Assembly: GCF_003385515.1 (NCBI RefSeq)
Contig: NZ_QNVT01000035.1
Span: 1-60,614, forward strand
Direction of reading: 5' to 3'
Length of the DNA stretch: 60,614 nt
Source: Chryseobacterium pennae
Lineage (GTDB): Bacteria > Bacteroidota > Bacteroidia > Flavobacteriales > Weeksellaceae
The notes under the pieces were generated by a model. It was not told the DNA's origin. It saw nothing but the letters and a program-made list of their open reading frames with translations, and made no database searches. Shown piece after piece: positions 1-8,544 of this stretch. The stretch's first letter is position 1; the number at the start of each line of letters is the position of its first letter. A program made the position numbers and the translations under genes.

Positions 1-1
1 T

Positions 2-88
2 TGCAAACTGATCTATAGAATATTTGCTGTGGTAAAAAGAGAGGAACCTTTTGTAAATTTAACAAGATATAATTTGCATATGTCTTAG
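2..88 (+). CDS. Possible C-terminal fragment of a gene cut by the window edge
   Basis: An open frame enters from the left edge and ends at a TAG at 86-88. It encodes 28 residues that read like a real C-terminus (KLIYRIFAVVKREEPFVN, then a short tail). The RIFAVVKREEPF-like end resembles my memory of C-termini of IS110-family transposases in Flavobacteriia, but with only 28 residues this is weak. The stretch lies 37 bp from the convergent SMP-30 gene. It could equally be chance coding. The upstream part of the gene is outside the window. Confidence 0.3.
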   Translation, partial: CKLIYRIFAVVKREEPFVNLTRYNLHMS

Positions 89-125
89 AATACACTAATA
101 ATATTTATGCGTTCGTGGCAAAATT

Positions 126-1019
126 TTATTTGATCCCCCTCACTCTCATCGGAAAAGTATACACCGATTTTGAAGCGGTAATGAATAAAATATCATTATT
201 TTCTCCTCCGAATGTCACATTGGAAGTCCATTTTTCAGGAATCGAAATGTGATAAATTTTCTTTCCTTCACGGTTAAAAACATGTACTCCGTCTCCGGTT
301 AAATAAAGGTTTCCGTGTTTGTCCAACGTCATTCCATCCGAACCCATTTCACAGAAAAGCTTTTTCTCTGATAACTTTCCTTCTCCCAGAATATCATACA
401 CATAGGTTTTTCCGGCATCAATGTCTGAAAGGTACAGTTTTCTTAGTTTTTCACTTCCTACAATTCCGTTGGGTTGTGTGAAAGTGTCTAATTTATTAAT
501 CTTTCCATTCTTATTTCTGTAATAAAGGCTTTTATTAGATAATTCCTGTTTGAAATCTATCCAGTAATCTCTTTCATATAAAGGGTCGGTAAAATACATT
601 CCCCCAAAAACATCATTCCAAACATCATTAGGACCGTTTAATCTTTTCCCTTCAAAATCTTTAAACAGGACTTCTACTTTTTTATTTTTTGAGATCTTCC
701 ACATCTCTCCACTATCATCGGAACAGGTAATCAGGAAACCATCTTTATCAAAATGAGTTCCGTTTGCCCTTCCTGTTTTATCTAAAAATTCAATGATCTG
801 ATTACTTTTCCAGTCCCAGTAATAGATCTTATCATTAGGCTGATCGGTAAAATATACATTTCCTTCTTCATCGGTTGACGGGCCTTCTGTAAAGCTAAAC
901 TTATCAGAAACCATTTGTGGTTGTACACCTTCATAAAACATTTTACTACTATTTACTGATTGACAGTTTACTAATGCGAAAACCACACCAATCAAACCTA
1001 TTTTACATATATTCTTCAT
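126..1019 (-). CDS. SMP-30/gluconolactonase-family lipoprotein
   Basis: This 297-residue protein has a lipoprotein signal (short basic N-terminus, hydrophobic core, VNC lipobox with the lipidated Cys at residue 19). The rest is a six-bladed beta-propeller of the SMP-30/gluconolactonase/LRE type: FTEGPSTDEEGNVYFTD near residue 43, the NGPNDV metal-site motif near 128, QPNGIVGS near 182 and DGMTLDKHGNLYLTG near 230. Family members hydrolyse sugar lactones or related esters at a divalent metal site. The substrate cannot be read from the sequence. It probably faces the periplasm or cell surface. It is monocistronic, with 258 bp separating it from the divergent ccoG. Confidence 0.85.
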   Translation of the reverse strand: MKNICKIGLIGVVFALVNCQSVNSSKMFYEGVQPQMVSDKFSFTEGPSTDEEGNVYFTDQPNDKIYYWDWKSNQIIEFLDKTGRANGTHFDKDGFLITCSDDSGEMWKISKNKKVEVLFKDFEGKRLNGPNDVWNDVFGGMYFTDPLYERDYWIDFKQELSNKSLYYRNKNGKINKLDTFTQPNGIVGSEKLRKLYLSDIDAGKTYVYDILGEGKLSEKKLFCEMGSDGMTLDKHGNLYLTGDGVHVFNREGKKIYHISIPEKWTSNVTFGGENNDILFITASKSVYTFPMRVRGIK

Positions 1020-1123
1020 ACTTCATTTTTAGATATGCAATTTACGATATGCTTTATCGATTTCAAAAATATTTTCATCCTTTGATTTATGATTAACCAA
1101 AATATAAAATGTCCCAATTGTAC

Positions 1124-1131
1124 TATTTTTG
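1124..1131 (+). promoter_or_regulatory. Possible -7 promoter element upstream of ccoG
   Basis: TATTTTTG matches the Bacteroidota TAnnTTTG -7 consensus exactly. No clear TTTG lies 19-21 bp upstream, so the promoter is only half supported. A transcript from here would carry a leader of about 140 nt before ccoG, which contains the small open frame at 1151-1318. Confidence 0.3.
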
Positions 1132-1277
1132 AAGTAGATCATATTAGTAGTTGAAGGATATAATCCAGAGCTTTGCAGTAGAGGAATCAATACCGTTTAT
1201 CTATAGAGATTCAGCTTGGAAAACAGATATTGGTTCGGATGAAAAATATTACCAAAATACTTTTATAGCATACGATA

Positions 1278-2720
1278 ATGAGCGCAGAGTCCAACAACAT
1301 CAAATCCCTGGAAATTGAAAATGAAGATTTTAGAAATTCGGTAGGAACAATGGATGAGACCGGAAAAAGAAAATGGATCTTCCCCAGAAAGCCCAAAGGT
1401 AAATATACCAATTACAGGAACTATACCAGTTACGCTTTACTTGCCCTTTTCTTTGGATTGCCTTTTCTAAAGATTAATAACAATCCTTTCTTCCTATTTA
1501 ATGTTATCGACGGGAAATTCTTTATTATTGGACAGCCGTTTTATCTTCAGGACTTTTTTATCCTTGCCCTTGGAGCTGTTACCTCTGTTATCTTTGTCAT
1601 GCTGTTTACCGTAGTTTTTGGAAGAATATTCTGTGGCTGGCTATGTCCTCAAACTTTATTTATGGAAATGGTTTTCCGTAAAATAGAATACTGGATTGAA
1701 GGTGACCGAAACAAACAAATGAAGCTCGACAGACAGGAGTGGGATGCCGAAAAGATCAGAAAAAGAATTACGAAATGGTCTGTATTTATTTTGATTTCTA
1801 TGGTCATCTCTACTTTTATGTTCATGTATATAGTAGGTTATGAACAGGTTTTTCAAATTATGATTGAAGGACCGGCAGAACATCCTTTAAAGTTTGTCAC
1901 CATGATTTTTTTCACGATGACTTTCTACTTTGTTTTTGCATGGCTTCGTGAGCAGGTATGTACTCTGGTTTGTCCTTATGGAAGACTTCAGGGAGTTTTA
2001 ATTGATAAGCAGACGATCAACGTATATTATGATTTTAAAAGAGGAGAAGGCCGTTCAAAGTGGAGAAATAATGAAGATAGAAAAGCGGCTGGTAAAGGAG
2101 ATTGTATAGATTGTAATCAATGCGTTGTAGTCTGCCCTACGGGAATTGATATCAGACATGGACAACAATTGGAGTGCGTAAACTGCACAGCATGTATTGA
2201 TGCCTGCGATGAAGTAATGGATAAAGTAGGCCTGCCAAAAGGATTAATCCGTTATGCCACTGAATCTGAAATTGAAAATCGTGAGAAATTCAAATTCACT
2301 TCGAGAATGAAGGCTACTACTGCCATTCTGGCTCTATTAGTCGGGTTCCTTGGCTTTTTAATGTATGACCGTGGATCTATGGAAGCTAAGTTCATTAAGC
2401 CAGCAGGCTCTACTTTCTTCATTAAAGACGGTAAAATCACCAATACTTTTATTTATACCCTTCTGAATAAATCGAATGAGAAAAAAACACTCACCATTAA
2501 AGTGATAGCCCCTGATAATGCTGAAATTACTTACTTCGGCCCTGAGAAAATTATTCTGAAAGGCGACCAGATCTTAAAAGGAAATATCAATATCTCTTTC
2601 CCTGAAGATAAAATCAAATTTTCCAAGCAGAATATGGTTATTGGTGTTTTTGACGAGAAAGGAGAATTGGTAGATTCGTTTGATACTACGTTTGAAGGAC
2701 CATTTCAACTGGCGTTGTAA
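1278..2720 (+). CDS. ccoG: Cytochrome c oxidase accessory protein CcoG (RdxA/FixG)
   Basis: At 480 residues this is the usual length of CcoG, a membrane polyferredoxin needed for copper handling and assembly of cbb3-type cytochrome oxidase. After a soluble start there are several membrane segments. The motif GRIFCGWLCPQTLF (about residues 114-127) and REQVCTLVCPYGRLQG (about 225-240) are typical of the NapH/CcoG family. Two 4Fe-4S motifs follow: CIDCNQCVVVCPTGID (275-290) and CVNCTACIDACDE (about 299-311). A last membrane helix near 350 precedes an Ig-like C-terminal domain. The usual partners ccoNOP and ccoS are not adjacent. The start is ATG at 1278, and the downstream AraC gene is convergent. 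Confidence 0.95.
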   Translation: MSAESNNIKSLEIENEDFRNSVGTMDETGKRKWIFPRKPKGKYTNYRNYTSYALLALFFGLPFLKINNNPFFLFNVIDGKFFIIGQPFYLQDFFILALGAVTSVIFVMLFTVVFGRIFCGWLCPQTLFMEMVFRKIEYWIEGDRNKQMKLDRQEWDAEKIRKRITKWSVFILISMVISTFMFMYIVGYEQVFQIMIEGPAEHPLKFVTMIFFTMTFYFVFAWLREQVCTLVCPYGRLQGVLIDKQTINVYYDFKRGEGRSKWRNNEDRKAAGKGDCIDCNQCVVVCPTGIDIRHGQQLECVNCTACIDACDEVMDKVGLPKGLIRYATESEIENREKFKFTSRMKATTAILALLVGFLGFLMYDRGSMEAKFIKPAGSTFFIKDGKITNTFIYTLLNKSNEKKTLTIKVIAPDNAEITYFGPEKIILKGDQILKGNINISFPEDKIKFSKQNMVIGVFDEKGELVDSFDTTFEGPFQLAL

Positions 2721-2736
2721 TAGATTAGGAAAACAA

Positions 2737-2807
2737 GAGATTCAAATATTTGTGACAGACGTGATAAAAACTAATAACCAGCTTTTAAATATTGAACTTT
2801 GAATCTC
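2737..2807. repeat. Inverted repeat between convergent ccoG and AraC genes
   Basis: GAGATTCAAA at 2737-2746 is repeated as its exact reverse complement at 2798-2807, with AAATATT sequences also present on both inner flanks. It lies in the 94-bp gap between two convergent genes. It may form a long hairpin that ends or insulates transcription, but the roughly 50-nt loop is long for a classical terminator. Confidence 0.35.
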
Positions 2808-2814
2808 AAACAAA

Positions 2815-3693
2815 TCAGGCCTTATATTTCCTCATAAACTGAGTAGGGGTCATTCCGGAACTTTTCCGGAAGACTCTTACGAAGTAGGAATATTCTTCAT
2901 ACCCCAGTCTGAAAGCAATATCAACAAGGTTCTCATCAAGGTACATCAACATTCTTTTGGCCTCCAAAACTACCCGTTCGGTGATCACTTCTGTAGCTGT
3001 TTTCTGTACTACAGCCTGCACGGTTCTGTTCAGGTGCTTTGAAGAAATCCCTAATAACGATGCATAATAGGCAATTGATTTATGTTCCGTAAAATGTTGT
3101 TCAATAAGACTTTCAAAATCCTGATAATGCTTAAAATAAGAAAGCCCGGCAGAAGAAGTCAGTGTATCAAAATCCCTTGAAAATAACCGGGTGGAGTTGA
3201 TAAAAATCTGAGACATTAATGAGAGAATAAGCCCATTTTTCATCAAACTGTCAGACTGATGCTCATTTCCCAATTCCTGAAATAACTGAATATTCTTCGC
3301 CAATTCTACTTCATCCAATTGCTGTTTTCTGGGAAATGATACGGATCCGAAAAAAGGAAAATTTCTCAGTTTTTGATTCACATAATGCATTTCATAAAAT
3401 TCCTGAGAACAAAAGAAGATATAACCATCTATATCTGCTGACAGTTCCCAACTGTGAATCTGTCCTGGTGAGAGAAAAAACAGACTTCCTTCCGACACAT
3501 CGTACCTTTGGAAATCAATCTCATGAATACCGGTTCCTTTGGTAAAAAGTACAGCAGCATAAAAATCATGCCTATGAGGCTTTTCTATGTGCTGATGTCC
3601 CACAACCAAATGGTTTTTCATGGTATTAAAATAAAAATCTGAAAGATTCTTACCCTGAAAAAGATCAATATGAAGAACGGAAATAGAATTCAT
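2815..3693 (-). CDS. AraC-family transcriptional regulator
   Basis: This 292-residue protein has an N-terminal cupin-like sensing domain (HRHDFYAAVLFTKGTGIHEI near residue 41, followed by FFLSPGQIHSW near 72). The C-terminal AraC double helix-turn-helix spans about residues 190-290: a first helix pair around IAYYASLLGISSKHLNR and a second around VDIAFRLGYEEYSYFVRVFRK, ending SGMTPTQFMRKY. The family binds DNA as activators in response to a small ligand. Neither ligand nor target is visible, and neighbours on both sides are separately transcribed. A target elsewhere in the genome is likely. Confidence 0.9.
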   Translation of the reverse strand: MNSISVLHIDLFQGKNLSDFYFNTMKNHLVVGHQHIEKPHRHDFYAAVLFTKGTGIHEIDFQRYDVSEGSLFFLSPGQIHSWELSADIDGYIFFCSQEFYEMHYVNQKLRNFPFFGSVSFPRKQQLDEVELAKNIQLFQELGNEHQSDSLMKNGLILSLMSQIFINSTRLFSRDFDTLTSSAGLSYFKHYQDFESLIEQHFTEHKSIAYYASLLGISSKHLNRTVQAVVQKTATEVITERVVLEAKRMLMYLDENLVDIAFRLGYEEYSYFVRVFRKSSGMTPTQFMRKYKA

Positions 3694-3761
3694 CCTATAA
3701 AACGGATTAGTAAATGGATGATAAAAATACTATAAATAAAGCCAAGCTACAAATTCGATAC

Positions 3762-3789
3762 AAAAAAAGGACCGGCTATTGCCGATCCT
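3762..3789 (-). terminator. Rho-independent terminator of the metalloprotease gene
   Basis: On the minus strand AGGATCGGC and GCCGGTCCT form a 9-bp stem with an AATA loop and one wobble pair, followed by a run of seven T. It lies about 20 bp past the stop codon of the 890-residue metalloprotease. Confidence 0.85.
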
Positions 3790-3811
3790 CCTTATAATAT
3801 TTTATAAATAA

Positions 3812-6484
3812 TTATTTTATAACCAGTTTACTGTTGTATACTCCTTTTGAAGAGCTGATGCTGATGACATATACTCCTTTCGGTACATTAACATTCAGTT
3901 CTTTGGTATTATTTCCTTCACTTTGATAAGCTGATGAATAGATCAGTCTTCCGCTTGAATCAAATAAAGTAACTTTCACCTCACCTCTTATATTCTGAGA
4001 TTTAATAAAGAAATTACCATCACTCGGATTAGGGTATACTTTAATACTCTCTGCTAATGGAGAAGAGACTTCTCTGGTGGCAAGAGTCTGAGTTTCCCTT
4101 GTACATACTTCGAGTGACCATCCATTGATGGTTCCGGCATTACCTGCATTATTATCTGTTGCAAAAAGCTTCCATTCTCCTTGTGCCGAATGACCTTTAA
4201 ATATACCCAGAGATTCATTTGATTTAGCACCTCCCTGAACTGGAGAAATACAGTTCACCGCTGCTCCGGAATCACTGAATGAAGCTGTAATTCCCGATTG
4301 CCCTGAGCACTGTCTGTTCCAGAAAAGAGCTGATGATCCTACCGGACTTTCAATACCAATAGCCAACTGGCTTACACTTGGATGAACAACAGTTGGAGTC
4401 ACTTTTATTTTCGTAATAGTACCATTATTATTAACCATTAAAGGAATTGTTATTCTTGGTGCTGATATACCGCCGCCGCCAGGGCCGTCTGTAACCGCTA
4501 CAGGTCCTCCACTGTATGTATAGGTATTACAGTTTTCACCAGTTACATTATAATCAATTACAAAACTAGGACTCACTGTATAATAAATATTATCAACCGC
4601 CTCAATCAGAATATAGGCATTGGCAGACTTAGAGCCGGATGGTATCACGATTTCTTCACTCCCGTCATTGGGAGTATTGGCCAAAATAACACTAAATGTC
4701 TTGCCACCGTCTGTAGATAGTTTAATATTTACATTAGCAGTATTTACCGGTGCAACATTTGTACCGGCAACATTCCAGGTAACATTTACAGATGCTCCTG
4801 AGCTTAATGACTGGCCAAAAACAGGTGCTGTTATCTGAAAAGGCCCTGACACAGCATCTACTGTTATTGTCATTGCATCTTTTGAGACTTGGGGCTGCAA
4901 AGGATTATTATTTCTTACGGTAGCTGCAAAATTAAGGTTTCTGGCTACACTTGATACACTTTCCCAACGGGTTGATAAAACACCTGCCAATACTTTATTA
5001 AAATCCGGAAAATATCTTACCAATGAGTTTACAGGAGCAAATGATCTGAAAGTAGGTCCTGTTGGTTTTGCAGGGTAAGCTGAAGAAATATCACCTGCAC
5101 CAATCTGAGCTGCTGCAGCCTGATCAGTTTGTTCCCAAATATATGTATAAGAAGCATTGTTCGCATCGGTAGTAGATGCTTTTAAAACAAATGGTGTTGA
5201 TTTAGGAATTGTATAATCCAGTCCGGCATTAATATTGGGAGCAGGATCTACAAAAGGAGTATTTGTACCACAAGTAAGGCTGTTTAATTTAGTTCTTATC
5301 TGGCTGATACTATTGGTATGATAGTAATCATTGGAATTAAACTGAACATCAGAAGCCGTAGTAATCCCGGTATATGCCATTATGGTACTTCCGCTTCCAG
5401 GTTCTACCTTTTGGTCTGCCTGCGAAGATCTATAGGTATAAGAATGTCCAGCTCCCAATTGATGCCCCATTTCATGAGCGACATAGTCTATATCAAATTT
5501 ATCTCCTTCCGGAAAATTGTGAGCAGTCCACCCTGCTCCTTTTGAATTATTATTACAAATAACCCCTACTCCGGCAGATCCGTTACCTCCTTCTTTATCA
5601 ATCAGATGTCCCATATCATAATCTGAAGCAGGAATTCTTGCTGAGATCTGTGCGTGGGCTTCATTAGGACCACCATTTGTATAAGGATCAGACGCTGGAT
5701 CTAAGAAAATAACACTATCATTATTGGCAATCAGGTTAAAATGAAAAGAAAGATCCTTCTCAAAAACACTGTTAAGCCGGGTAAGGCTAGCATTCATAGC
5801 AGCCACAATTACAGCTTTTTTCTCAATATCAGTTGCTGTAGCAGGAGTTCCGGCAGCAGTTAAATGATACTGGGCATATTCTCCTGTACAGGATAATGCC
5901 AATCTGAAAATATTAAATCCTGCCGCTTTTTTATTTACAGCATTGTTTTTTTTTTCGGCTGCATTCTTTTCTACATCTTCTATTGTAGAGCATTCAAACG
6001 GATCTTTTTCCTGACCTCTTCTTGCATTGGAATCAAAAACAGCATAAACAGTTCTGTCTTCAGTATAGGGTTCTATAAATTCAGAAATTCCAGAGCGGGT
6101 GATCATTGAGGAAAATCCCACCGGAGACAAACTGAATCTTAAATATACGGAAGGGTCCTCCAATGCAGTTCCTACATACGATTTAATATCAGGATATTTT
6201 GCCTGCAATTCCGGAGCCATATTGGAATATTCCCAAACCTGGAATTTCTCCAATCCTCCTTTAGCCGTTGGAAGAGAGATAATTGTTCCTTTGGGGCTTG
6301 AAAAGCGCGCTGGTGTATTTTTAAGACTCTGTCTGAACTGGTCAGCATTGAGTGAATAAAGTCCTGCAAATTCGAGTTTTTCCTGTGATTTCTTAACTTT
6401 TTGATTCCTAATTTCGGTTCTTGTCCACTGAGAAAATCCAAAGAAAGGAATCATCAATGCAAAAATAAATAAATGTTGCTTCAT
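3812..6484 (-). CDS. T9SS-exported reprolysin-like zinc metalloprotease with P-domain
   Basis: This is an 890-residue secreted protease. A signal peptide (residues 1-18) is followed by a propeptide-like region to about 185. The metalloprotease domain carries the zinc motif HEMGHQLGAGH at 337-347 and a Met-turn (TIMAYTG) near 367, placing it among reprolysin/M12B-like metzincins. An Ig-like segment (about 405-660, including FQITAPVFGQSL) precedes a proprotein-convertase P-domain (about 665-790, containing SQLAIGIESPVGS and NGWSLEVC). The C-terminus is a type A T9SS sorting domain (VYPNPSDGNFFIKS ... KLVIK). It is thus probably exported across the outer membrane and released or anchored there. 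It probably acts on extracellular proteins. It is monocistronic with its own terminator. Confidence 0.92.
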   Translation of the reverse strand: MKQHLFIFALMIPFFGFSQWTRTEIRNQKVKKSQEKLEFAGLYSLNADQFRQSLKNTPARFSSPKGTIISLPTAKGGLEKFQVWEYSNMAPELQAKYPDIKSYVGTALEDPSVYLRFSLSPVGFSSMITRSGISEFIEPYTEDRTVYAVFDSNARRGQEKDPFECSTIEDVEKNAAEKKNNAVNKKAAGFNIFRLALSCTGEYAQYHLTAAGTPATATDIEKKAVIVAAMNASLTRLNSVFEKDLSFHFNLIANNDSVIFLDPASDPYTNGGPNEAHAQISARIPASDYDMGHLIDKEGGNGSAGVGVICNNNSKGAGWTAHNFPEGDKFDIDYVAHEMGHQLGAGHSYTYRSSQADQKVEPGSGSTIMAYTGITTASDVQFNSNDYYHTNSISQIRTKLNSLTCGTNTPFVDPAPNINAGLDYTIPKSTPFVLKASTTDANNASYTYIWEQTDQAAAAQIGAGDISSAYPAKPTGPTFRSFAPVNSLVRYFPDFNKVLAGVLSTRWESVSSVARNLNFAATVRNNNPLQPQVSKDAMTITVDAVSGPFQITAPVFGQSLSSGASVNVTWNVAGTNVAPVNTANVNIKLSTDGGKTFSVILANTPNDGSEEIVIPSGSKSANAYILIEAVDNIYYTVSPSFVIDYNVTGENCNTYTYSGGPVAVTDGPGGGGISAPRITIPLMVNNNGTITKIKVTPTVVHPSVSQLAIGIESPVGSSALFWNRQCSGQSGITASFSDSGAAVNCISPVQGGAKSNESLGIFKGHSAQGEWKLFATDNNAGNAGTINGWSLEVCTRETQTLATREVSSPLAESIKVYPNPSDGNFFIKSQNIRGEVKVTLFDSSGRLIYSSAYQSEGNNTKELNVNVPKGVYVISISSSKGVYNSKLVIK

Positions 6485-6613
6485 ATCATTATATTTTTTT
6501 GTGTTTCACTAAGTTATAAAAAAAACCATTCATTTTTTTATTTTTTTCACAACATCATGATATTTTATTCTGGTTAAAAAAAACGGGGTTATGACAGGAC
6601 TTTTCAAGATATA

Positions 6614-6646
6614 TTTGGATGAAACTTTAAAAAATTTTTATCTTTG
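6614..6646 (+). promoter_or_regulatory. Bacteroidota promoter for the MerR gene
   Basis: TTTG at 6614-6617 and TATCTTTG at 6639-6646 match the Bacteroidota -33 (TTTG) and -7 (TAnnTTTG) elements with a 21-bp spacer. The ATG at 6665 follows by 18 bp, preceded by the purine-rich stretch TTAGGAG at 6651-6657. Confidence 0.65.
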
Positions 6647-6664
6647 AAGTTTAGGAGTTGTAAA

Positions 6665-7009
6665 ATGAAAATAAATTTACCTGATAAACTGTATTATTCT
6701 ATAGGAGAAGTTGCTAAAGCATTCGATGTAAATACTTCATTAATACGCTATTGGGAACAGGAATTCCCTATCATCAAACCTAAAAAGAATAAAAAAGGGA
6801 ACCGTTACTTCACTCCTGAAGATATCAAGAACCTACAGATGATCTATCATTTGGTTAAAGAAAAAGGATACACACTTGATGGTGCACGAGTGGCTCTGAC
6901 TACCAACAGTAAAATTTCAGAAACCATTACCATTATTGACCGTCTTGAATTTGTAAAAGCTGAACTTTTAAAACTGAAAGAATCGCTGGGTGAAAATGAT
7001 TCTGAATAA
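6665..7009 (+). CDS. MerR-family transcriptional regulator
   Basis: This small regulator has 114 residues from ATG 6665. That start is chosen over the in-frame TTG at 6644 because TTG overlaps the -7 promoter element and an AGGAG-like site precedes the ATG. The winged-helix start YYSIGEVAKAFDVNTSLIRY and WEQEFPIIKPKKNKKGNRYF are classical MerR helix-turn-helix plus wing. It lacks the long C-terminal effector domain and metal-binding cysteines of the metal-sensing members; the C-terminal 40 residues look like a short dimerising coiled coil. Bacteroidota carry this short MerR form as a single gene, and its target is unknown. Confidence 0.88.
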   Translation: MKINLPDKLYYSIGEVAKAFDVNTSLIRYWEQEFPIIKPKKNKKGNRYFTPEDIKNLQMIYHLVKEKGYTLDGARVALTTNSKISETITIIDRLEFVKAELLKLKESLGENDSE

Positions 7010-7173
7010 GAGCTTTTCTGTTGCCGTTTTCTTCAAAATATCTCTTTAAATATTTCTACACCAAAGGATATAAACGTTTAATTTTAAATAAATTACAATT
7101 TTTTATATTCTAAAATCAACCATTTTAGTTCTGGCTATTGCAATGCATGGTTTTTATCAATATGTTTATACAC

Positions 7174-8457
7174 ATGATGAGAAAAAACTATTACCAAAAA
7201 CTGGCTTTTATGGTCATTTTACTGACTATTTTATTAGCCTTCCAGAAATACACCAGCAAGGACAAGGACACTTTTCCTGAAGTAAAATTTATTGCCAATT
7301 CTTCTGTTTCAGCCAATCTATCTGATTTTGATCCTAATAGTCTGAATCAGGAACAATGGCAAAAACTCGGATTTTCTGAAAAACAGATCACAACGATTCT
7401 TAAATATAAAGATATTGTGGGCGGAACATTTACATCAAAGGAACAGCTGAAAAAATGCTATGCAATTTCCAACGAAAAATTTGAAGAATTAAAAAAGTTT
7501 ATTCTCCTTCCTGAAACGGCTGAAAAAAATAATCCCAAAAAGTTTAGCAGTTTTGTAAAGAAGGAAGTCATTGTTAACGGGAAATTCAATCCTGATATTG
7601 TTTCTGCTCAGGACTGGATCAAAATGGGTTTCAGTGAAAGGCAGGCAGAAGCCATTATAAAGTATAAAAATTATCTGGGCGGAAGTTTCATCAGCAAAGA
7701 GAAATTCAGAGAATGTTTTATTATTTCCCCTGAAAATTACAGCAAACTGGAACCCTATTTACTATTACCTGTGAAAACTCCGGAAAGTTTTAAAGCTGTC
7801 GGTACTCGTTATCCGGAAAAGATAAAGGTGCAATATCATACTTTTGACCCTAACAGCCTGGATGTTAACGGATGGAAAAACCTTGGGTTTTCGGAAAAGC
7901 AGGCTCAGATTATCATCAATTATCGTGACAGAAACCTTCGGGGCAACTTTAAAAGTCCTGAAGATCTTCAAAAATGTTTTGTCATTTCTCCGGAAAAATT
8001 TCAGGAGATTAAACCTTTCATCAGGCTCAGTCCTGAGGCAATAAAGAAAGAAGAAATTAAGCAGGAAAAAACAGATTTTGCGAAAACAGACCTCAATACT
8101 ATTACCTTCAGACAGCTTATTGAGTTTGGACTTGATGAAAAGAGCTCAGGTTCAATTATTGGCTTCAGAAAAAAGCTGAGAGGTTTTGTCAATAAACAGC
8201 AGATTTTAGATACTTATAATATTGATAAAGATTTAGTTCAAAAGTTAATCAATATTGCTCCGTTGGACATCTCCGGCGTTCCTAAATATACTTTAGCTGA
8301 TGCCCCTGAAGAATGGCTGAAAGATCATCCTTATTTCAAATATTCTGCGGACAGGATCATCTTCTACCGGATTACCTATCCTGATGATAAGAAGATTTTA
8401 AAATTTTTGAAATTAAAACCAGAATATGAAGAAAGGATGAAATTATATTTAAAATAA
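7174..8457 (+). CDS. Membrane-anchored protein with repeated ComEA-like helix-hairpin-helix domains
   Basis: I chose the ATG at 7174 (427 residues) because it gives a compact N-terminus (MMRKNYYQ) ahead of one membrane helix (KLAFMVILLTILLAF). An in-frame ATG at 7177 is equally possible. The rest consists of three similar units at about residues 52-113, 138-199 and 224-285, each with a start like FDPNSL, then W, GFSEKQ, an IIxYK(D/N) helix, GG-F, K-CF-ISPE and a final L-P. A fourth, more divergent unit spans about 304-364. Each unit fits the helix-hairpin-helix fold of ComEA/PulK-like proteins, in which such motifs contact DNA backbone. The protein is probably anchored in the inner membrane facing the periplasm. 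A role in DNA uptake is only a guess; no competence genes adjoin it. Confidence 0.75.
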   Translation: MMRKNYYQKLAFMVILLTILLAFQKYTSKDKDTFPEVKFIANSSVSANLSDFDPNSLNQEQWQKLGFSEKQITTILKYKDIVGGTFTSKEQLKKCYAISNEKFEELKKFILLPETAEKNNPKKFSSFVKKEVIVNGKFNPDIVSAQDWIKMGFSERQAEAIIKYKNYLGGSFISKEKFRECFIISPENYSKLEPYLLLPVKTPESFKAVGTRYPEKIKVQYHTFDPNSLDVNGWKNLGFSEKQAQIIINYRDRNLRGNFKSPEDLQKCFVISPEKFQEIKPFIRLSPEAIKKEEIKQEKTDFAKTDLNTITFRQLIEFGLDEKSSGSIIGFRKKLRGFVNKQQILDTYNIDKDLVQKLINIAPLDISGVPKYTLADAPEEWLKDHPYFKYSADRIIFYRITYPDDKKILKFLKLKPEYEERMKLYLK

Positions 8458-8482
8458 CAAAAATACCATACCGGTTAATGCA

Positions 8483-8519
8483 AAACTATCCAAAACAGAT
8501 CTTCTATTTCGGATAGTTT
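8483..8519. terminator. Possible hairpin between convergent genes
   Basis: AAACTATCC at 8483-8491 pairs with GGATAGTTT at 8511-8519 across a 19-nt loop in the gap between the convergent HhH and beta-propeller genes. The stem is perfect, but the loop is long and the T tract short, so it is a weak terminator candidate. Confidence 0.35.
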
Positions 8520-8544
8520 CTAATCTGAAATATCAGTTTATACT

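Noticed and set aside
6644..6664. TTG start extending the MerR protein by seven residues
   Set aside because: The TTG overlaps the -7 promoter element, so it would lie before the transcript start.
7138..7173. TTG start extending the HhH protein by twelve residues
   Set aside because: The extension places an extra hydrophobic and Met-rich segment before the membrane helix; ATG 7174 gives a normal N-terminus.
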